Source: Thermoanaerobaculales bacterium
Lineage (GTDB): Bacteria > Acidobacteriota > Thermoanaerobaculia > Thermoanaerobaculales > Sulfomarinibacteraceae
Direction: 5' to 3'
DNA: 64,000 nt
NCBI GenBank assembly: GCA_035358815.1
Contig: DAOPQC010000001.1
Span: forward strand, 798,616 to 862,615
Under the pieces are notes generated by a model that was given only the letters and a program-made list of their open reading frames with translations, was not told the origin of the DNA and ran no database searches. Of this stretch, positions 47,108 to 55,397 are shown piece by piece (the first letter of the stretch is position 1; each line of letters opens with the position of its first letter). The position numbers were made by a program, and so were the translations under genes.

Positions 47108-48940
47108 ATGACGAGCGACCATCCGCTGCTCGAGCGCGCCCGCCAGGCCCCGGACTCGCCGGGCGTCTACCGCTTCCAGGACCGGACGGGCAAGGACATC
47201 TACGTCGGCAAGGCGCGCAGCCTGCGGCGGCGGGTGCTGTCCTACTTCGGACGGAGCGACCTGCCGGAGCGGACCGCCGCGATGCTCGAGCGGGCCCACC
47301 GCCTCGACTACACCGTGACCGCGAGCGAGGTCGAGGCGTTCATCCTCGAGAACACCCTGATCAAGCGCCTGCGGCCGCGCTTCAACGTGCTGCTGCGCGA
47401 CGACAAGACCTACCCGTACATCAAGCTCACCACCGGCGAGGAGTGGCCGCGGGTCGAGTTCGTGCGCCGGGTCCGCGACGACGGGCACAGCTACTTCGGG
47501 CCGTTCATGGGCCAGTACATGGCGCGGCGCCTGATGGACCTGGCGCGCACGCACTTCCAGGTCCGGACCTGCCAGATCGAGATCGACGGCCGGCTGCCGC
47601 GGCCCTGCCTCTACTACCACATGAAGGCCTGCCTGGGGCCGTGCGTCGCCGGCCTGACCACCGCCGGGGACTACGCGGCCGCGGTCGAGGACGTCCGGCT
47701 GTTCCTGTCGGGCCGCCACCGCGAGCTCGAGCCACGGCTCGAGGCCAGCATGTGGGCGGCCTCGGAGCGCGAGGACTATGAGCTGGCGAGCCGTTACCGC
47801 GACCTGACGGCGATCGTCCGCCGGCTCGGCGAGCGCCAGGACGTCGACCAGCCGGGCCGCGGCGACGCCGACGTGCTCGCGGTCCACGGCGACGGCGAGA
47901 GCGCGACCGTGTGCGTGCTGCCGTACCGCGACGGCAAGCTCGTCGACAAGCGGGAGTTCCACTTCGAGGGCATCGGCGACGTCGCCTCGAGCGAGCTCGT
48001 GGTCTCGTTCGCGGCCCAGTACTACGAGGCGAACCCGGCGGTGCCGGCGCTGCTCGAGACCGCCCAGCCGATCGAGGACGAGGACCGGCAGCTCCTCCAA
48101 GCCTTCCTCGGCCACCTGCGCGGCCGGCCAGTGCGGGTGGCCTCGCCGCGGCGGGGCCCGCGCGCGCGCCGGATCGCGCTCGCCGCCGACAACGCCCGCG
48201 CGGCGTTCGAGCTGCGTTTTCGCGCCGCGCTGTCGCAGTCCCAGCACCTCGAGCGGCGGCTCGGCGAGGCGCTCGGCCTCCCCGGCCCGGTCCGCCTGCT
48301 CGAGTGCTTCGACGTCTCCCACGCCTCGGGCAAGCAGACGACTGCCTCGTGCGTGGTCTGGCGCAGCGGCCGCATGGACCGCCGCAGCTACCGCTCGTTC
48401 AACCTGCGCGGCGTCGCCGGCGTGGACGACTTCGCGTCGATCGCCGAGGCGGTCGGCCGCCGCTACCGGCGGCAGCGCGACGAGGGCCGGCCGCTGCCCG
48501 ACCTGGTGCTGATCGACGGCGGCGTCGGCCAGCTCAACGCCGCCATGGCGGCGCTCGACGAGCTCGGGGTCGGGCTGCCGATGGCCGCCCTCGCCAAGCG
48601 CGAGGAGCTGATCTGGCTGCCCGGCTCGAGCGAGCCGCTGTCGCTCGACCGCTCTGACCCGGCCCACCTCGTCCTGCGCCAGGCCCGCGACGAGGCCCAC
48701 CGCTTCGCGGTCAGCCGGCACCAGCGCCGCCGGCGCAAGACCACGCTGTCGAGCGAGCTGCTCAACGTTCCGGGGATCGGACCCGGCCGCACGGCCGCCC
48801 TGCTCAAGCGCTTCGGCTCGGTGCGTGGCGTCCAGTCGGCGTCGCTCGAAGAGCTGCAGCGGGCGCTCGGCGCGCGGGTCGGGGAGCACCTGTGGCAGCA
48901 GCTCCACGCCGGCGAGGCGGGCACGAGCTCGCCACGCTGA
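47108..48940 (+). CDS. uvrC: UvrABC system protein C
   Basis: A 610-residue nuclease that makes both incisions in nucleotide excision repair. GIY-YIG domain at residues about 15-95 (SPGVYRFQDRTGKDIYVGKA). UVR motif near 215 (REDYELASRYRDLTA). RNase-H-like 5' nuclease domain with ECFDVSHASGKQTTASCVVW, LIDGGVGQLNAA and RDEAHRFAVSRHQRRR. Helix-hairpin-helix at the end (VPGIGPGRTAALLKRFGS). The length is normal. It lies 57 bp after rnc. Confidence 0.97.
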   Translation: MTSDHPLLERARQAPDSPGVYRFQDRTGKDIYVGKARSLRRRVLSYFGRSDLPERTAAMLERAHRLDYTVTASEVEAFILENTLIKRLRPRFNVLLRDDKTYPYIKLTTGEEWPRVEFVRRVRDDGHSYFGPFMGQYMARRLMDLARTHFQVRTCQIEIDGRLPRPCLYYHMKACLGPCVAGLTTAGDYAAAVEDVRLFLSGRHRELEPRLEASMWAASEREDYELASRYRDLTAIVRRLGERQDVDQPGRGDADVLAVHGDGESATVCVLPYRDGKLVDKREFHFEGIGDVASSELVVSFAAQYYEANPAVPALLETAQPIEDEDRQLLQAFLGHLRGRPVRVASPRRGPRARRIALAADNARAAFELRFRAALSQSQHLERRLGEALGLPGPVRLLECFDVSHASGKQTTASCVVWRSGRMDRRSYRSFNLRGVAGVDDFASIAEAVGRRYRRQRDEGRPLPDLVLIDGGVGQLNAAMAALDELGVGLPMAALAKREELIWLPGSSEPLSLDRSDPAHLVLRQARDEAHRFAVSRHQRRRRKTTLSSELLNVPGIGPGRTAALLKRFGSVRGVQSASLEELQRALGARVGEHLWQQLHAGEAGTSSPR

Positions 48941-48967
48941 CCCTTCGCGGCGGCCGGCGCGACGCGC

Positions 48968-48973
48968 TACCCT
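48968..48973 (+). promoter_or_regulatory. -10-like TACCCT before queE, leaderless spacing
   Basis: TACCCT lies 7 nt before ATG 48981, in the 40-bp gap after uvrC. No obvious -35 box. Confidence 0.35.
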
Positions 48974-48980
48974 GGTGGCG

Positions 48981-49658
48981 ATGTACGTGGCCGAGACCTT
49001 CGCGAGCCTGCAGGGAGAGGGGACCCTCGCCGGCACGCCGTCCTTCTTCATCCGCAGCTCGGGCTGCAACCTGCGCTGCCGGTGGTGCGACACGCCCTAC
49101 ACCTCGTGGCTGCCGGAGGGGGTGCGGCGCGACGTCGAGGAGCTGGTCGCCGAGGCGGTCGCGTCGGGCCTGCGCCACGCCGTCGTCACCGGCGGCGAGC
49201 CCCTGCTCCAGCGCGAGATCGCGCCACTGACCGAGGGTCTGCGAGGGGAGGGGCTCCACGTCACGGTCGAGACTGCCGGCACCGTCGACCCGCCCTTCTC
49301 CTGCGACCTGCTGTCGGTGTCGCCCAAGACCTCGAGCTCGGACCCGCCCGGCGCGTGGCGGCAGCGGCACGTTCAGGCACGCTCCGAGTTCGCTGCGCTG
49401 CGCCGCCTGCTCGGCCGCTTCGCCGAGCACCAGCTCAAGTTCGTGGTCGTCGACGCCGACGACCTGCCCGAGATCCTGGCGCTCCTCGAGTCCGTCGGCG
49501 GCGTCGACCGCGGCCGGGTGCTGCTGATGCCGGAGGGCCGCACCTCCGCCGAGGTCGCGGGCCGCGCGGCCGAGGTCGCGGCCTTGTGCATGGCGCACGG
49601 CTTTCGCTACACTCCGCGGCTCCAGCTCGACCTGTTCGGGGGCGGGCGGGGGGTCTGA
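48981..49658 (+). CDS. queE: 7-carboxy-7-deazaguanine synthase
   Basis: A 225-residue radical-SAM enzyme of queuosine/7-deazapurine synthesis. It converts 6-carboxytetrahydropterin to 7-carboxy-7-deazaguanine. The start VAETFASLQGEGTLAGTPSF is typical. The cluster motif is CNLRCRWCD, followed by TGGEPLLQ. It is short of none of the core motifs. queD follows after 4 bp, so the two genes for consecutive steps form a pair. Confidence 0.94.
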   Translation: MYVAETFASLQGEGTLAGTPSFFIRSSGCNLRCRWCDTPYTSWLPEGVRRDVEELVAEAVASGLRHAVVTGGEPLLQREIAPLTEGLRGEGLHVTVETAGTVDPPFSCDLLSVSPKTSSSDPPGAWRQRHVQARSEFAALRRLLGRFAEHQLKFVVVDADDLPEILALLESVGGVDRGRVLLMPEGRTSAEVAGRAAEVAALCMAHGFRYTPRLQLDLFGGGRGV

Positions 49659-49662
49659 GCGC

Positions 49663-50136
49663 ATGGGGTTCTTCCGGATCGCCAAGGTCTTCGAGGTCGA
49701 GTACGGCCACCGGCTGTGCAAGCACCCGGAGAAGTGCCGATTCCCGCATGGTCACAGCCTGAGGATCGAGATCGTGGCCCGCGGCCGCGCCCTCGACGGC
49801 AACGACATGGTCTGCGACTACAAGGCGCTCAAGGTGCTGGTGACCGAAGTGGTGGGCCGGCTCGACCACGCGATGGCGCTCAACTCCGAGGACCCCCATC
49901 TCGACGCGCTGCGCGGCGTCGGCGAGCGGCTGCTGCTCTTCGAAGGCCAGGACCCGACCACCGAGGTGCTCGCCAAGTGGATCTTCGACGGCGTGGCCGA
50001 GCGGCTGGCGACGGCGGAGTCCGTGACCTCGGACGCCGGCGTTTCATACCCGGTCCCCCGCGATCTCGAGCTCGAGCGGGTCCGGGTCTGGGAGACCCGC
50101 ACCTCGTGGGCGGAGTATGTCGGTCTCTCCGACTGA
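49663..50136 (+). CDS. queD: 6-carboxytetrahydropterin synthase (QueD/PTPS family)
   Basis: A 157-residue enzyme. It converts 7,8-dihydroneopterin triphosphate to 6-carboxytetrahydropterin, the substrate of QueE. Zinc ligands and the catalytic Cys sit in YGHRLCKHPEKCRFPHGHSL; a later LDHAMAL block and PTTEVLAKWIF complete the fold. It is somewhat longer than the shortest QueD proteins. queC and queF are not in this window. Confidence 0.9.
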   Translation: MGFFRIAKVFEVEYGHRLCKHPEKCRFPHGHSLRIEIVARGRALDGNDMVCDYKALKVLVTEVVGRLDHAMALNSEDPHLDALRGVGERLLLFEGQDPTTEVLAKWIFDGVAERLATAESVTSDAGVSYPVPRDLELERVRVWETRTSWAEYVGLSD

Positions 50137-50576
50137 CCCGTCGGCGCCCTTCGTGCCCCCGCTTCCGCGCCCGCGTCCGCTTCCGCGCCCGTGCGGGCAG
50201 TGGGGCAGTGGGGCAGTGAGGCAGTGAAGTCGTTGTCCTCTCCCGCGCTTCCGCTTCCGCGCCCGTTCCCGTTCCCGTTCCCGATGAGGGTGGGGAACAG
50301 GGGTTGGGAGTCAGTAGATGGGGCGCCCTCCCGCCCGCTTCGGAAGAACAGGATCTGGGATCTAGGGGATAGGATCTGGTTCCCGGTCCCGATGAAGGTG
50401 GGGGTCAGGGGTTGGGGGTTGGGGGATGGGGCGCCCTCTTTTTCGCTTCGGAAGAACAGGATCTGGGATCTGGGGGCTAGGATCTGGTCCTCCCTTCCGC
50501 GTCCGTGCCCGTGCCCGTCTCCGTTTCCGACTCTGACGATCGCCTCAACCTTCAGCCTCCTCCTCGAGTCGACTCC
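50137..50576. repeat. Intergenic repeat cluster with a 108-bp tandem duplication
   Basis: No gene is seen here. CGCCCGCTTCCG-type units (50150-50195) are followed by GGGGCAGTGGGGCAGTGAGG (about 50200-50225) and CCCGTT units. Two copies of a unit of about 108 bp start at CCCGATGAGGGTGGGG (50280) and CCCGATGAAGGTGGGG (50388). Each contains GATGGGGCGCCCTC, TTCGGAAGAACAGGATCTGG and a GGATCT-rich end. The cluster separates the queE-queD pair from the ceramide-type operon. Confidence 0.75.
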
Positions 50577-51608
50577 ATGACCACCTCACCCCTTGTCCCG
50601 CCCGACTCCGTCGCGCGCTTCATCGAGCGGCTGCCGACCCCGATCGCGGTGACGGGCGGCACCGGCTTCGTCGGCTCGCACCTCGTCGACACCCTGTGCG
50701 CGGCCGGGCTCAAGCCCAGGGTGCTCGTGCGCGATCCGGCGGCGCCGCGCTGGATCTCCGGCCAGCCGATCGAGGCGGTGCCCGGCACCCTCGAGGACCG
50801 CGCCGCCCTCGACCGGCTGGTCGGCGGCGCCGGCACCGTCTTCCACCTCGCCGGCCTCCTCACCGCGGACCGCGCCGAGGACTTCAACCGGGTCAACCGC
50901 GACGGGACCGCGCGCCTGGTCGAGGCCGCAGATGCAGCAGCGGTCGCCCGGTTCGTCTACGTGTCGTCGCAAGCCGCGGCCGGCCCGTCCAGGGATCCGG
51001 CCGGGGTCGGTCCCGAGGCGGCGCCGTCGCCGATCTCCGACTACGGCCGCTCGAAGCTGTGCGGCGAGCGCGCGGTCGCGGCGCTCGGCGACGAGGCGTG
51101 GTGGGCGGTCGTGCGGCCGCCGGCGATCTACGGCCCCCGCGACACCGACGTGCTGGAGTTCTTCAAGATGGCGAGCCGCGGCCTCGCGGTGGTCCCGGCC
51201 GGCGAGCGCTGGCTCACGGTCGCTCATGTCGCCGACGTGGTGCGGGGCCTGCTTGCCGCCGCGGCTGGTGGTGCGAGCGGCCGCATCTACCACCTCGGCG
51301 AGCCCGCACCCCGCCGCCTCGATCAGATGCTCCGCGAGCTGGCGGCCGCCGGCGGGAAGAAGGTGCGGGTCATCCCGCTTCCCGTGGGTGCGGTCGGAAT
51401 TGTCGGCGCGGCAGCCGGGCTGCTGCGGCGGGCGGGCCTCGTCGACACCGCCCTGACCCGCGACAAGGCGCGCGAGGTCGTTGCGCGCCACTGGACCCTG
51501 CGCACCGCCGACTCGCTCGCCGCCCTCGGCCTCGACGCGCCGATCCCGTTCCCCGACGGCGCCCGGGAGACGTGGGCCTGGTACCGCGCGCAGGGTTGGT
51601 TGCGATAG
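50577..51608 (+). CDS. NAD-dependent epimerase/dehydratase family, CerR-like
   Basis: A 343-residue extended short-chain dehydrogenase. The nucleotide loop reads AVTGGTGFVGSHLVDTL at about residues 24-40. The catalytic Tyr-Lys pair is in DYGRSKLCGE near residue 160, and PPAIYGPRDTDVLEFF follows. Alone this would be a generic sugar epimerase or reductase. Placed directly before a serine-palmitoyltransferase-like gene and a GNAT-like acyltransferase it matches CerR, the ceramide reductase of Caulobacter, which is annotated as an epimerase. The start ATG 50577 has no strong ribosome-binding site. Confidence 0.78.
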   Translation: MTTSPLVPPDSVARFIERLPTPIAVTGGTGFVGSHLVDTLCAAGLKPRVLVRDPAAPRWISGQPIEAVPGTLEDRAALDRLVGGAGTVFHLAGLLTADRAEDFNRVNRDGTARLVEAADAAAVARFVYVSSQAAAGPSRDPAGVGPEAAPSPISDYGRSKLCGERAVAALGDEAWWAVVRPPAIYGPRDTDVLEFFKMASRGLAVVPAGERWLTVAHVADVVRGLLAAAAGGASGRIYHLGEPAPRRLDQMLRELAAAGGKKVRVIPLPVGAVGIVGAAAGLLRRAGLVDTALTRDKAREVVARHWTLRTADSLAALGLDAPIPFPDGARETWAWYRAQGWLR

Positions 51609-51638
51609 TATGCGCGCGTCGCGGCGGAGGGGCCTGCC

Positions 51639-52823
51639 TTGGACGTCTTCCAGAAGTGCTTTGATTTCAAGGACGCGGAGTACGTGCGCGGGCTCGGCCT
51701 GTACCCGTACTTCCGGATGATCGCCTCCGGCCAGGACCCGGTGGTCACCATGAACGGTTCGTTGGTGATCATGCTGGGCTCGAACAACTACCTCGGCCTC
51801 ACCAACCATCCCGAGATCAAGGCCGCCGCCGCCTCCGCGCTCGCCGCCTACGGGACCGGCACCGCCGGCTCGCGGTTCCTGAACGGCACCCTCGACATCC
51901 ACGTCGAGCTCGAGGAGCGGCTGGCCGCGTTCATGCAGCGGGAAGCGGCGCTGACCTTCTCGACCGGCTTCCAGGTCAACCTCGGCGTGATCTCGAGCCT
52001 GATCGACCGCACGGACACGGTGGTCCTCGACAACCTCGACCACGCCTGCATCCTCGACGGGGCGCGCCTGTCGTTCGGCCGGGTCCTCAAGTTCAAGCAC
52101 AACGACATGGCCTCGCTCGAGGAGCGGCTGCGCAGCATCGACTCCGGCCGCGGCAGCCTGATCGTCATCGACGGGGTGTTCTCGATGGAGGGCGACGTCG
52201 CCGACCTGCCCGGCATCGTCGAGCTCGCCAAGCGCCACCACGCCCGGGTGATGGTCGACGACGCCCACGGCGTCGGCGTGATGGGCGAGCACGGGCGGGG
52301 CACCGCCGAGCACTTCGGCCTCGAGGACGACGTCGACCTGGTGATGGGCACCTTCTCGAAGTCGCTGGCCGCGGTCGGCGGCTTCGTGGCCGGCGACCGG
52401 CCGGTGGTCGAGTGGATCAAGCACCACGCGCGGACGCTGATCTTCTCGGCGGCGCCGCCGCCGGCGTCGGTGGCGTCCGTGATCAAGGCGCTCGAGATCA
52501 TCGAGCGCGAGCCGGAGCGGCGCGCCCACCTCTGGGACATCACCCGCTACATGAAGCGCGAGCTCGAGGGCCTCGGCTACGACACCGGCGCCTCGGCGTC
52601 GCCCGTGATCCCCCTGGTCGTGGGGGAGGACATGACGGCCTTCCGGATGACCGTGCGGCTCCAGGAGGAGGGCGTGTTCGTGAACCCGGTGATCACGCCG
52701 GCGGTGCCGCCGGACCGGGCGATGATCCGCACCTCCTACATGGCCACGCACACCCGGGACCACCTCGACCGGGCGCTCGAGGCGATCGCGAAGGTCGGGC
52801 GCGAGCTGGGAGTGATCCAATGA
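51639..52823 (+). CDS. spt: Serine palmitoyltransferase-like alpha-oxoamine synthase
   Basis: A 394-residue PLP enzyme of the BioF/Kbl/SPT family, starting at TTG 51639 with GGAGGGG upstream. Key blocks are SNNYLGLTNHPEIKAAA, YGTGTAGSRFLNGTLDIHVE, VDDAHGVGVMGEHGRG and the Schiff-base lysine in GTFSKSLAAVGG (about residue 241). The N-terminus (FDFKDAEYVRGLGLYPYF) fits bacterial serine palmitoyltransferases better than BioF. It would condense serine with a fatty acyl thioester to 3-ketosphinganine, the first step of sphingolipid synthesis. BioF or glycine C-acetyltransferase remain possible, but the neighbours favour SPT. Confidence 0.82.
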   Translation: MDVFQKCFDFKDAEYVRGLGLYPYFRMIASGQDPVVTMNGSLVIMLGSNNYLGLTNHPEIKAAAASALAAYGTGTAGSRFLNGTLDIHVELEERLAAFMQREAALTFSTGFQVNLGVISSLIDRTDTVVLDNLDHACILDGARLSFGRVLKFKHNDMASLEERLRSIDSGRGSLIVIDGVFSMEGDVADLPGIVELAKRHHARVMVDDAHGVGVMGEHGRGTAEHFGLEDDVDLVMGTFSKSLAAVGGFVAGDRPVVEWIKHHARTLIFSAAPPPASVASVIKALEIIEREPERRAHLWDITRYMKRELEGLGYDTGASASPVIPLVVGEDMTAFRMTVRLQEEGVFVNPVITPAVPPDRAMIRTSYMATHTRDHLDRALEAIAKVGRELGVIQ

Positions 52824-53953
52824 CCGTGAGTCCGGTGCGGGGCCGACGGGAGCTGGCGGAGTTCATCGACCTGCCGTGGCGGATCTACCGCGGCAACCCC
52901 AACTGGATCCCGCCGCTCAAGGCCTCGGTGCGCTCCATGCTCGACCCGCGCCGCCATCCCTTCTACGGCGGCGGCCGCGAGGCCGAGATCGAGCTCTTCC
53001 TCGCCCGCAAGGGGCGCGAGGTGGTCGGCCGGGTGGCGGCCATCCTCTACCACCGCCACAACCAGGTCCACCACGAGAGCATCGCCTTCTTCGGGTTCTT
53101 CGAGAGCGTCGACGACCCGGCGGTCGCGGCCGAGCTGCTCGGCGCCGTCGAGGGGTGGGCGCGCAGCCGCGGCGCGACCGCGGTTCGCGGTCCCGCCAAC
53201 CCTTCGCAGAACTACGAGTGCGGCCTGCTCGTGGAGGGCTTCGATCGCCCGCCCGTGCTGATGATGACCTACAACCCGCCCGGCTACGTCGGCCTGATCG
53301 AGAGCGCGGGCTACGCCAAGGCCAAGGACCTCTACGCCTACCTCTCGCCGGTGCACGGGGCCAGCCTGGAGCGACTGGAGCGGCTCGCCCAGCGGACCCG
53401 GCGACGCAACCCCGGCTTGATGACCCGCGGCGCCAACCTCAAGGACTTCGCGGGCGAGGTTCGCCTCGCCAAGCAGATCTACAACTCGGCCTGGGAGGAC
53501 AACTGGGGGTTCGTGGCGGTCACCGACGGCGAGTTCGACTGGCTGGCCAAGGAGCTCAAGCCGATCGTGCTGCCCGAGCTGGTGCGGTTCGCGTTCGTCG
53601 ACGGCGATCCGGTCGGCCTGCTGCTCTGCGTGCCGGACTGGAACCCCGTGATGGGCGACCTCGACGGCTCCCCGATGCGCCACCCTCTGCGCACCCTCAA
53701 GCACCTGCTGCGGAGCAAGGCCTCCAACCAGGAAGGCCTCCGGCTGGTGCTGCTCGGCGTCAAGGAGGGATTTCGCGACCGCGGCATCGAGGGCGTGCTG
53801 CTCGGCGAGGGCCTGCGGGTGGCCCTGGACACCGGCTACAAGTGGTGCGAGTACTCGTGGATCCTCGAGGACAACGAGCTCACCAAGCGCGCGGTCCGCC
53901 TGATGGGCGGCGAGCTGTACAAGGTCTACCGGATGTACCAGAAGGCGCTGTAG
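52820..53953 (+). CDS. GNAT-fold acyltransferase, bacterial ceramide synthase (bCerS)-like
   Basis: A 377-residue protein whose ATG overlaps the spt stop by 4 bp. The N-terminal half begins FIDLPWRIYRGNPNWIPPLK and continues through RGPANPSQNYECGLLVEGFD to VLMMTYNPPGYVGLIESAGY. The C-terminal half carries a second GNAT-like lobe (LLGVKEGFRDRGIEGVLLGE, then WCEYSWILEDN). The family is annotated only as N-acetyltransferase. Caulobacter bCerS, which N-acylates 3-ketosphinganine, is of this type and encoded beside spt. I therefore infer acylation of the sphingoid base; direct proof is lacking. Confidence 0.75.
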   Translation: MTVSPVRGRRELAEFIDLPWRIYRGNPNWIPPLKASVRSMLDPRRHPFYGGGREAEIELFLARKGREVVGRVAAILYHRHNQVHHESIAFFGFFESVDDPAVAAELLGAVEGWARSRGATAVRGPANPSQNYECGLLVEGFDRPPVLMMTYNPPGYVGLIESAGYAKAKDLYAYLSPVHGASLERLERLAQRTRRRNPGLMTRGANLKDFAGEVRLAKQIYNSAWEDNWGFVAVTDGEFDWLAKELKPIVLPELVRFAFVDGDPVGLLLCVPDWNPVMGDLDGSPMRHPLRTLKHLLRSKASNQEGLRLVLLGVKEGFRDRGIEGVLLGEGLRVALDTGYKWCEYSWILEDNELTKRAVRLMGGELYKVYRMYQKAL

Positions 53954-54039
53954 GAGCCCGCGAGGCCGGGACGCCCGGTGCCAGGGCCGACACTTTGGCA
54001 GTTTGCAGGTGACGCCGACCTCCCCTGGCACCTGATTCA

Positions 54040-54072
54040 CCATCCGGGCGCGGAAGCGGGCGCGGAAGCGGA
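54040..54072. repeat. Short GCGGAAGCGGGC direct repeat
   Basis: In the 259-bp gap after the ceramide-type operon, two GGGCGCGGAAGC units occur in a row at about 54047-54070. They are the complement of the CGCCCGCTTCCG units seen in other gaps. A GGTGCCAGGG/CCCTGGCACC inverted repeat lies just before. Confidence 0.5.
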
Positions 54073-54212
54073 TCCGCCATCGTCATCGAACGTGCAGCGC
54101 AACCCGAAAAGCGTGTGGGCAGAGGCGAACCACAACAACCACGTCGGGAGCGCGCACAGGGTCCCATACCCGACGTGCTCCAAGAGGCGGGGGAGATCCG
54201 GACCTTCTGCTT

Positions 54213-55262
54213 TCAGCTCGAGTTGGGCTTGCAGAGGGGCTCGGGCGGGTCGCCGGGGTTGCCCGTCATCTTGATGAACCGCCGGACAAGGCTGCGGACC
54301 AGGCGCCGGACCTCGGGGCCCGGGCCGGCCCCCGGCGGCAGCGGGATCTGGGCCGCGGCCAGCGACTGGTGGCCCCCGCCGAAGCCGCGCCGGCCGCCGA
54401 GGTGCCGCGCAACCTTGCCGGCGTCCGCCTCGCGGTCGAAGGTGCGCAGGCTGAGGTGGAGCCAGCCGTCGATCAGGCCGATGCACATCGACCACCGCAT
54501 GCCCTCCACGCGCAGCAGCAGGTCCGCGGCCTCGGCCACCATCTCGGGGCTGTCGAGGCGTCCGAGGAATGAGACGACGCAGCTGCCGTGGATCATGGCG
54601 TTGCCGATCGCCTGCTTCAGGTTCGAGAAGTAGGTGCGCGGCAGCGGCGCCGAGACGATCCGCCCGAGCGCCCTGAGGTTGGCGAGCGGGTAGAGATCGA
54701 GGTAGGCGTCGATGTCGGCGCGCGTGCTCTCGCGGCCGAGATCCTGGGTGTCGGAGCGGATGCCGTAGACCATGGCTGTGGCGAGCGGGACCGGCAGCTC
54801 GATGCCGGCCTCGTGCAGGTACTCGTAGAGGATGGTCGACGTCGCCCCGTAGCGGCTGCGGACGTCGGTGAAGCGCGCCGACCGCGTCTCGCGCCGGATC
54901 GGGTGGTGGTCGATCACCACGTCGAGGCGGACCGTCGGGTCGAAGGTCACGTTGCCGGCGCCGGGCTGGGCGTCGACCATGCCGATGCGATCGAACCGCT
55001 CGTGCTCGAGCTCGCCGAGTGAGCGGGCCTTCAAGCCCAGGTAGCGCAGGAGCTCCTGGTTCTCGGCCCGGCCGATCGTGCCCGCGTGCGCCACCGAGCA
55101 GGCGATGCCGTGGCGGTCGTTCGCGATCTCCCGCAGCCCGGCGGCCGCGGCGATGGCGTCCGGGTCGGGGCTGTTCTGCATCACGATGAGCATGGTCTTG
55201 GCGCCGTCGAGCACCGAGGACAGCTTGGCGAGCCGGCTCGGCGCCTCCGTGGACCGTGACAC
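54213..55262 (-). CDS. DHH/DHHA1 family phosphoesterase
   Basis: A 349-residue protein starting at GTG 55262, with AAGGAGG 7 nt upstream. The DHH domain shows MQNSPDPDAIAAAAGLREI, RIGMVDAQPGAGN and VIDHHPIRRE. The DHHA1 substrate-binding domain ends with GFGGGHQSLAAAQIPL. This plan fits NrnA-like nano-RNases or cyclic-dinucleotide/pAp phosphatases; which activity cannot be decided. It is divergent from the penicillin-acylase-type gene. A TATACT box lies about 65 bp upstream of the start. Confidence 0.85.
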   Translation of the reverse strand: MSRSTEAPSRLAKLSSVLDGAKTMLIVMQNSPDPDAIAAAAGLREIANDRHGIACSVAHAGTIGRAENQELLRYLGLKARSLGELEHERFDRIGMVDAQPGAGNVTFDPTVRLDVVIDHHPIRRETRSARFTDVRSRYGATSTILYEYLHEAGIELPVPLATAMVYGIRSDTQDLGRESTRADIDAYLDLYPLANLRALGRIVSAPLPRTYFSNLKQAIGNAMIHGSCVVSFLGRLDSPEMVAEAADLLLRVEGMRWSMCIGLIDGWLHLSLRTFDREADAGKVARHLGGRRGFGGGHQSLAAAQIPLPPGAGPGPEVRRLVRSLVRRFIKMTGNPGDPPEPLCKPNSS

Positions 55263-55380
55263 GGGTCCTCCTTGGTGCGGCGGCGCACGTACGGTGCGCG
55301 CCGCTGCGCAGGCTGCGACCGGCGCCAGTATAGCGGTTCGCGTTCCTCTCGATGTTGAGCTCCCGACCCGCGGGATTGCG

Positions 55381-55386
55381 TAGAAT
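55381..55386 (+). promoter_or_regulatory. -10-like TAGAAT before the acylase gene
   Basis: TAGAAT is followed by 11 nt and then TTG 55398. If GTG 55404 is the real start the leader is 17 nt. Confidence 0.35.
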
Positions 55387-55397
55387 CTGCGCTGGGG

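Noticed and set aside
50137..50576. CRISPR array
   Set aside because: Units are short, adjoining and degenerate, without unique spacers of constant length, and no cas genes are present.
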